From Rhodospirillaceae bacterium (GTDB taxonomy: Bacteria > Pseudomonadota > Alphaproteobacteria > UBA828): a stretch of 9,489 nucleotides of DNA. Shown in pieces: positions 5,831-9,489 of the stretch. The position numbers and the translations under genes were made by a program. Numbering within the stretch: position 1 is the stretch's first letter; each line of letters begins with the position of its first letter. Below the pieces are notes generated by a model that saw only the letters and a program-made list of their open reading frames with translations, was not told where the DNA came from and ran no database searches. The stretch lies in assembly GCA_028819955.1 (NCBI GenBank), contig JAPPKP010000299.1, positions 1 through 9,489 of the forward strand, written 5' to 3'.

Positions 5831-7456
5831 TCAGCCGCGCAGCGCCTCATATTGAGCGGTATAGGCCTCGGGATCGACCGTCACGTCGATCAGCGTCGGC
5901 CCGCTGTGCGCGAACGCTTCCTCCAGCGCCGGCGCCAGGGCATCGGTGGCGCCCACGCTCCAGCCCCAGCAGCCGAGGCCCGCCGCGACCTTGGCATGGT
6001 CCATCGTGCCGAACCGCACCCCTCGGCTCTCCCGCTGCTGCCGCTGCTGTTTGATGTCGATGAGGGACAGCGCGGAATCGTTGAACACCACGACCGCGAT
6101 CCGGCAGCCGAGGCGGGCGGCAGTCGCGAGCTCGGCGAGGCACATGTGCAGGCCGCCGTCGCCGGTCATGGCGATCACCGGGCACGCCGGCTCCTCCAGC
6201 GCGGACGCGATGGCCGCCGGCAGCGCGAAGCCCATGGTGGAAAGCCCGTTCGACTTGAGGACGTCGTTGGGCTCGTCGGCCTGCCAGAGGCCCATGGCCG
6301 AGAACATGTGCGCGCCCGAATCGACGGTAAGGCGCGCCCGCGCCGGCGCCGCGTGGCGCACCGCGCTCACCACGTCCTCGGCCGTGCGCCGACCCAGGCC
6401 GACCATCGCGAAGCCCGCGCGAAGCCGGCTGCGTAGCGCGGCGATCTCGAGCTCCGACCAGCCCACCGGCTGCGCGTCTTCCACGAGCGCCACGGCGGAG
6501 CGGTCGAGGGGGCCGGTCAGCGTCGCCGCCGGCATCGCCGGATAGTCGTAGCCCGCATGGGCCGCCAGCGCGAGGATCGGCCCCTCGAAGCGCCAGGGGC
6601 CGGGGAGCAGCTCGATCGGATCGAGGCCGAAGAGGATCAGCAGGTCGGCCCGGTCGAGGCAGCGCGCGTCGGCGGAAGCGCCCGTGAAGCACCCGACCGT
6701 CAGCGGGTCGGCGTCCGCGATCGCGCCCTTGGCCTTGTAGGTGGTCATCACCGGGCAGCCCAGCGATTGCACCAGCACCCTGAGCGCCGCGCTCGCCGGC
6801 CGGCCGCGCGCCTCCATGCCGGCGACGATGAGCGGGCGCCGAGCCTGCGCGAGCAGCCCGCGCGCCTCGGCCAGCGCGACCAGGTCGAAGTCCTTGGGCG
6901 CTTTCTTCGTCGTCTTTCGCCTCTTGGCCTCGGGCGCGGCGGCGCCCGTGGCGGGCGCGGTGGCCGCCGCCGTCGTGAGATCGAGCTGCACCGGTCCCGC
7001 CGGGTGGGCCATGGCTGTGTCGAGCAGCTGGTCGATCCCGTTCGTCCCGTCGCCCGGTTCAGGCCTCGCATAGCCCTTGACCAGCGGCGCGAAGAGGGCG
7101 CGCTGGTCGAAGCGCTGGTGCAGGGCGTGGTGGCCCGGCGCCGCCTCCGCCAGCGCATCGGTAATGAGCAGCACGGGCGCGCGCTCCAGCGCGGCGTAGG
7201 CGATGCCGTTGACGGCGCTGGCCGCGCCGGGGCCCACGCCCGTCACCACCACGCCGGGCGCACCGCCAAGCTCGGCGGTGACCGCCGCCATCAGCGTGGC
7301 GGAGGTCTCGCCGTGGGTGAGCACGAAGTCGATTCCGTCCGCAGCGAACGCGTCGATGACATCGAGGCTGCTGGCCCCGCCCGGCACGCCGAAGGCGCGG
7401 CGCACGCCGCGCTCCCGGCACGCCGCCGCGAGTCCCTGGGCCAGCGTCTCGGCCAT
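5831..7456 (-). CDS. Acetolactate-synthase-like thiamine-diphosphate-dependent enzyme
   Basis: A 541-residue enzyme with the usual three domains: PYR (about 1-165), central (190-340) and PP (350-541). E50 in THGETSA is the conserved glutamate that activates the thiazolium. GDGG (432-435) to ND (459-460) is the ThDP/Mg-binding motif. VMTTYKAKGAI (236-246) is a typical central-domain element. The family decarboxylates or ligates 2-oxo acids, for example acetolactate synthase, benzoylformate decarboxylase and glyoxylate carboligase; the sequence alone does not pick one. No small regulatory subunit lies nearby, so biosynthetic acetolactate synthase is unlikely and a catabolic decarboxylase or lyase is more plausible. 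An odd Ala-rich then Lys/Arg-rich linker occupies 163-188 (AKRRKTTKKAPK). The start ATG has only a weak GGCGGCGGGTGG upstream, but the first residues fit the family. It follows the first dehydrogenase by 34 bases. Confidence 0.9.
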   Translation of the reverse strand: MAETLAQGLAAACRERGVRRAFGVPGGASSLDVIDAFAADGIDFVLTHGETSATLMAAVTAELGGAPGVVVTGVGPGAASAVNGIAYAALERAPVLLITDALAEAAPGHHALHQRFDQRALFAPLVKGYARPEPGDGTNGIDQLLDTAMAHPAGPVQLDLTTAAATAPATGAAAPEAKRRKTTKKAPKDFDLVALAEARGLLAQARRPLIVAGMEARGRPASAALRVLVQSLGCPVMTTYKAKGAIADADPLTVGCFTGASADARCLDRADLLILFGLDPIELLPGPWRFEGPILALAAHAGYDYPAMPAATLTGPLDRSAVALVEDAQPVGWSELEIAALRSRLRAGFAMVGLGRRTAEDVVSAVRHAAPARARLTVDSGAHMFSAMGLWQADEPNDVLKSNGLSTMGFALPAAIASALEEPACPVIAMTGDGGLHMCLAELATAARLGCRIAVVVFNDSALSLIDIKQQRQQRESRGVRFGTMDHAKVAAGLGCWGWSVGATDALAPALEEAFAHSGPTLIDVTVDPEAYTAQYEALRG

Positions 7457-7490
7457 GCCACCCGCCGCCGTTACCCCTCGGGGTGCGCCC

Positions 7491-8534
7491 TCAGGGGATC
7501 AGCACTGCGCGCCCCTTGACCGTCCCGGCGTGGAGGTCGTGCAGCGCCTGGTTGGCCTCGGCGAGCGCGTATTCGCGGGTGGCGAGCGTCACCAGCCCCC
7601 GGTCGGCAAGCGCCATCAGCTCCACCAGCTCGGCGTAGGTGCCGACCAGGTTGCCGACGATTGTCTTCTCCGAGACGATCATGTCGATCGCCGGGATCTG
7701 GACCCGTCCGCCGTAGCCAACGATGTAATAGAAGCCGTCGTTGCGGGTCATGGCGAGGCCCTTGTCGATGGCATCGCCCTCGCCGACGAAGTCGATCACC
7801 GCCTCGGCGCCGTGTCCGCCGGTGAGCGCGAGCACCTCGTCGACCGCGCCGTCACCCGCCCGCACCACGTGGTGGGCGCCGCATTCCCTGGCGAGGCCGA
7901 GCGCGAGGTCGGACTGGTCGAGCACGATGATCTCGGCCGCGCACAGCGCAGCCAGCGACTGGATGCCTATATGGCCGAGCCCGCCCGCGCCGATAATCAC
8001 GGCGTACTCGCCCGGCACCAGATGAGCGGCGGCCTTCTTGGCGACACGATAGGCGGTGAGGCCTGCGTCGGTGTAAGGCGCCACGTCCTTGGGCGCGAGG
8101 CTCTGGGGCAGCTTGATCAGGGCACGCTCCCCAGTCAGCAGGTAGTCGGCATAGCCGCCCGCCGCGTTGATGCCGGGGAAGCTGCTCTCGCCCGCGTGCA
8201 TGTCGTTGCCGCGCCGGCAGGCGAGACAATAGCCGCTGGTCACCAACGGGTGGCAGATCACAGGGTCGCCGACCTCGACGCTCTCGACGCCCGAGCCGAC
8301 CTCCTCCACCCAGCCCGCGTTCTCGTGCCCCATGATGTGGGGGAAGGCGACATCCACGTGCCCCTTCCACACACCTTCGATGATGTGCAGGTCGGTGCGG
8401 CAGACGCCCGCGCCGCCGATGCGCACCACCACGTCAGTGGGCTTCGTGATCTTGGGATCGTCCACGTCCTCGTAGGTCACGAATTCGGGGCTGTCGAGAG
8501 CCTCGTCGTAGCCGTGGAGCGTCGCTGCCTTCAT
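7491..8534 (-). CDS. Zinc-type NAD-dependent alcohol dehydrogenase (ADH-A-like)
   Basis: A 347-residue medium-chain zinc dehydrogenase. Catalytic zinc residues are C45 (GVCRTDLH), H70-E71 (GHENAG) and D156 (PYTDAGLTAY). An Asp as third ligand, with this surrounding motif, is typical of the Rhodococcus ADH-A and propanediol-dehydrogenase-like branch. GAGGLG (182-187) and D206 (IVLDQSD) indicate NAD. The structural-zinc loop is altered: CGxCxxCxxGxxxxC reads as SGYCLACRRGNDMH, with Ser and His replacing the first and last Cys, although C94 and C103/C106 could still bind a metal. The likely role is oxidation of a secondary alcohol or aldehyde interconversion in the pathway. The start is firm: GGAGGA (8539-8544) lies four bases before ATG. 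It follows the transporter ATPase stop by 20 bases. It is the first of two dehydrogenases in the operon and only distantly like the other. Confidence 0.92.
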   Translation of the reverse strand: MKAATLHGYDEALDSPEFVTYEDVDDPKITKPTDVVVRIGGAGVCRTDLHIIEGVWKGHVDVAFPHIMGHENAGWVEEVGSGVESVEVGDPVICHPLVTSGYCLACRRGNDMHAGESSFPGINAAGGYADYLLTGERALIKLPQSLAPKDVAPYTDAGLTAYRVAKKAAAHLVPGEYAVIIGAGGLGHIGIQSLAALCAAEIIVLDQSDLALGLARECGAHHVVRAGDGAVDEVLALTGGHGAEAVIDFVGEGDAIDKGLAMTRNDGFYYIVGYGGRVQIPAIDMIVSEKTIVGNLVGTYAELVELMALADRGLVTLATREYALAEANQALHDLHAGTVKGRAVLIP

Positions 8535-8554
8535 GGGTTCCTCCAGTGATGGGT

Positions 8555-9489
<935 letters not shown>

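Noticed and set aside
5234..6436. A 400-codon plus-strand open frame opposite the SnoaL-like and ThDP-enzyme genes
   Set aside because: Arg/His-rich shadow sequence crossing gene boundaries, without conserved features.
7473..7484. Short palindrome ACCCCTCGGGGT in the gap before the ThDP enzyme
   Set aside because: Only five pairs around two bases, expected by chance in GC-rich DNA, and no T-tract follows.
7203..8549. A 448-codon plus-strand open frame opposite the first dehydrogenase
   Set aside because: Mirror frame of a clearly conserved gene; no motif and it spans the boundary of two real genes.

Overview
This 9.5-kb stretch is high in GC, densely coding, and every gene I can support lies on the minus strand. 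Gaps are short and Shine-Dalgarno sequences are mostly good. The codon bias and gene families suggest a proteobacterium, most likely an alphaproteobacterium rich in catabolic operons; that is inference, as there is no rRNA or other phylogenetic marker here. Transcription runs from high to low coordinates. I found no tRNA, rRNA, CRISPR array, insertion sequence or phage gene, and no gene-free stretch longer than 145 bases.

In transcription order: (1) the 3' part of a UgpC/MalK-type ABC transporter ATPase, cut by the right edge (9489-8555); (2) a zinc-type alcohol dehydrogenase (8534-7491); (3) an acetolactate-synthase-like thiamine-diphosphate (ThDP) enzyme (7456-5831); (4) a small SnoaL/NTF2-fold protein (5809-5384); (5) a second zinc-type alcohol dehydrogenase (5316-4255); (6) a protein of the LarA (nickel-pincer lactate racemase) superfamily (4242-2911); (7) a Rieske non-heme iron oxygenase alpha subunit (2833-1565); (8) a relative of 2,5-dihydroxypyridine 5,6-dioxygenase NicX (1553-513). 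After a 145-base gap with a perfect 13-bp inverted repeat and a possible promoter comes (9) the 5' end of a TorT-like periplasmic binding protein (367-1), cut by the left edge.

Genes 1 to 8 look like one operon: gaps are 11 to 77 bases, and the stop codon of the Rieske gene is embedded in the ribosome binding site of the nicX-like gene. The likely role is uptake and oxidative breakdown of a ring compound, plausibly an N-heterocycle. The Rieske enzyme would hydroxylate or N-dealkylate it, the NicX-like enzyme would open the ring, and the ThDP enzyme and dehydrogenases would handle 2-oxo-acid, alcohol and aldehyde intermediates. The LarA-like protein is an unusual member of such a set. The deamidase and deformylase genes of the classical nicotinate pathway are absent from the window, so the substrate remains open. 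The combination does not match any named pathway I can recall with confidence and is the most interesting aspect of the window.
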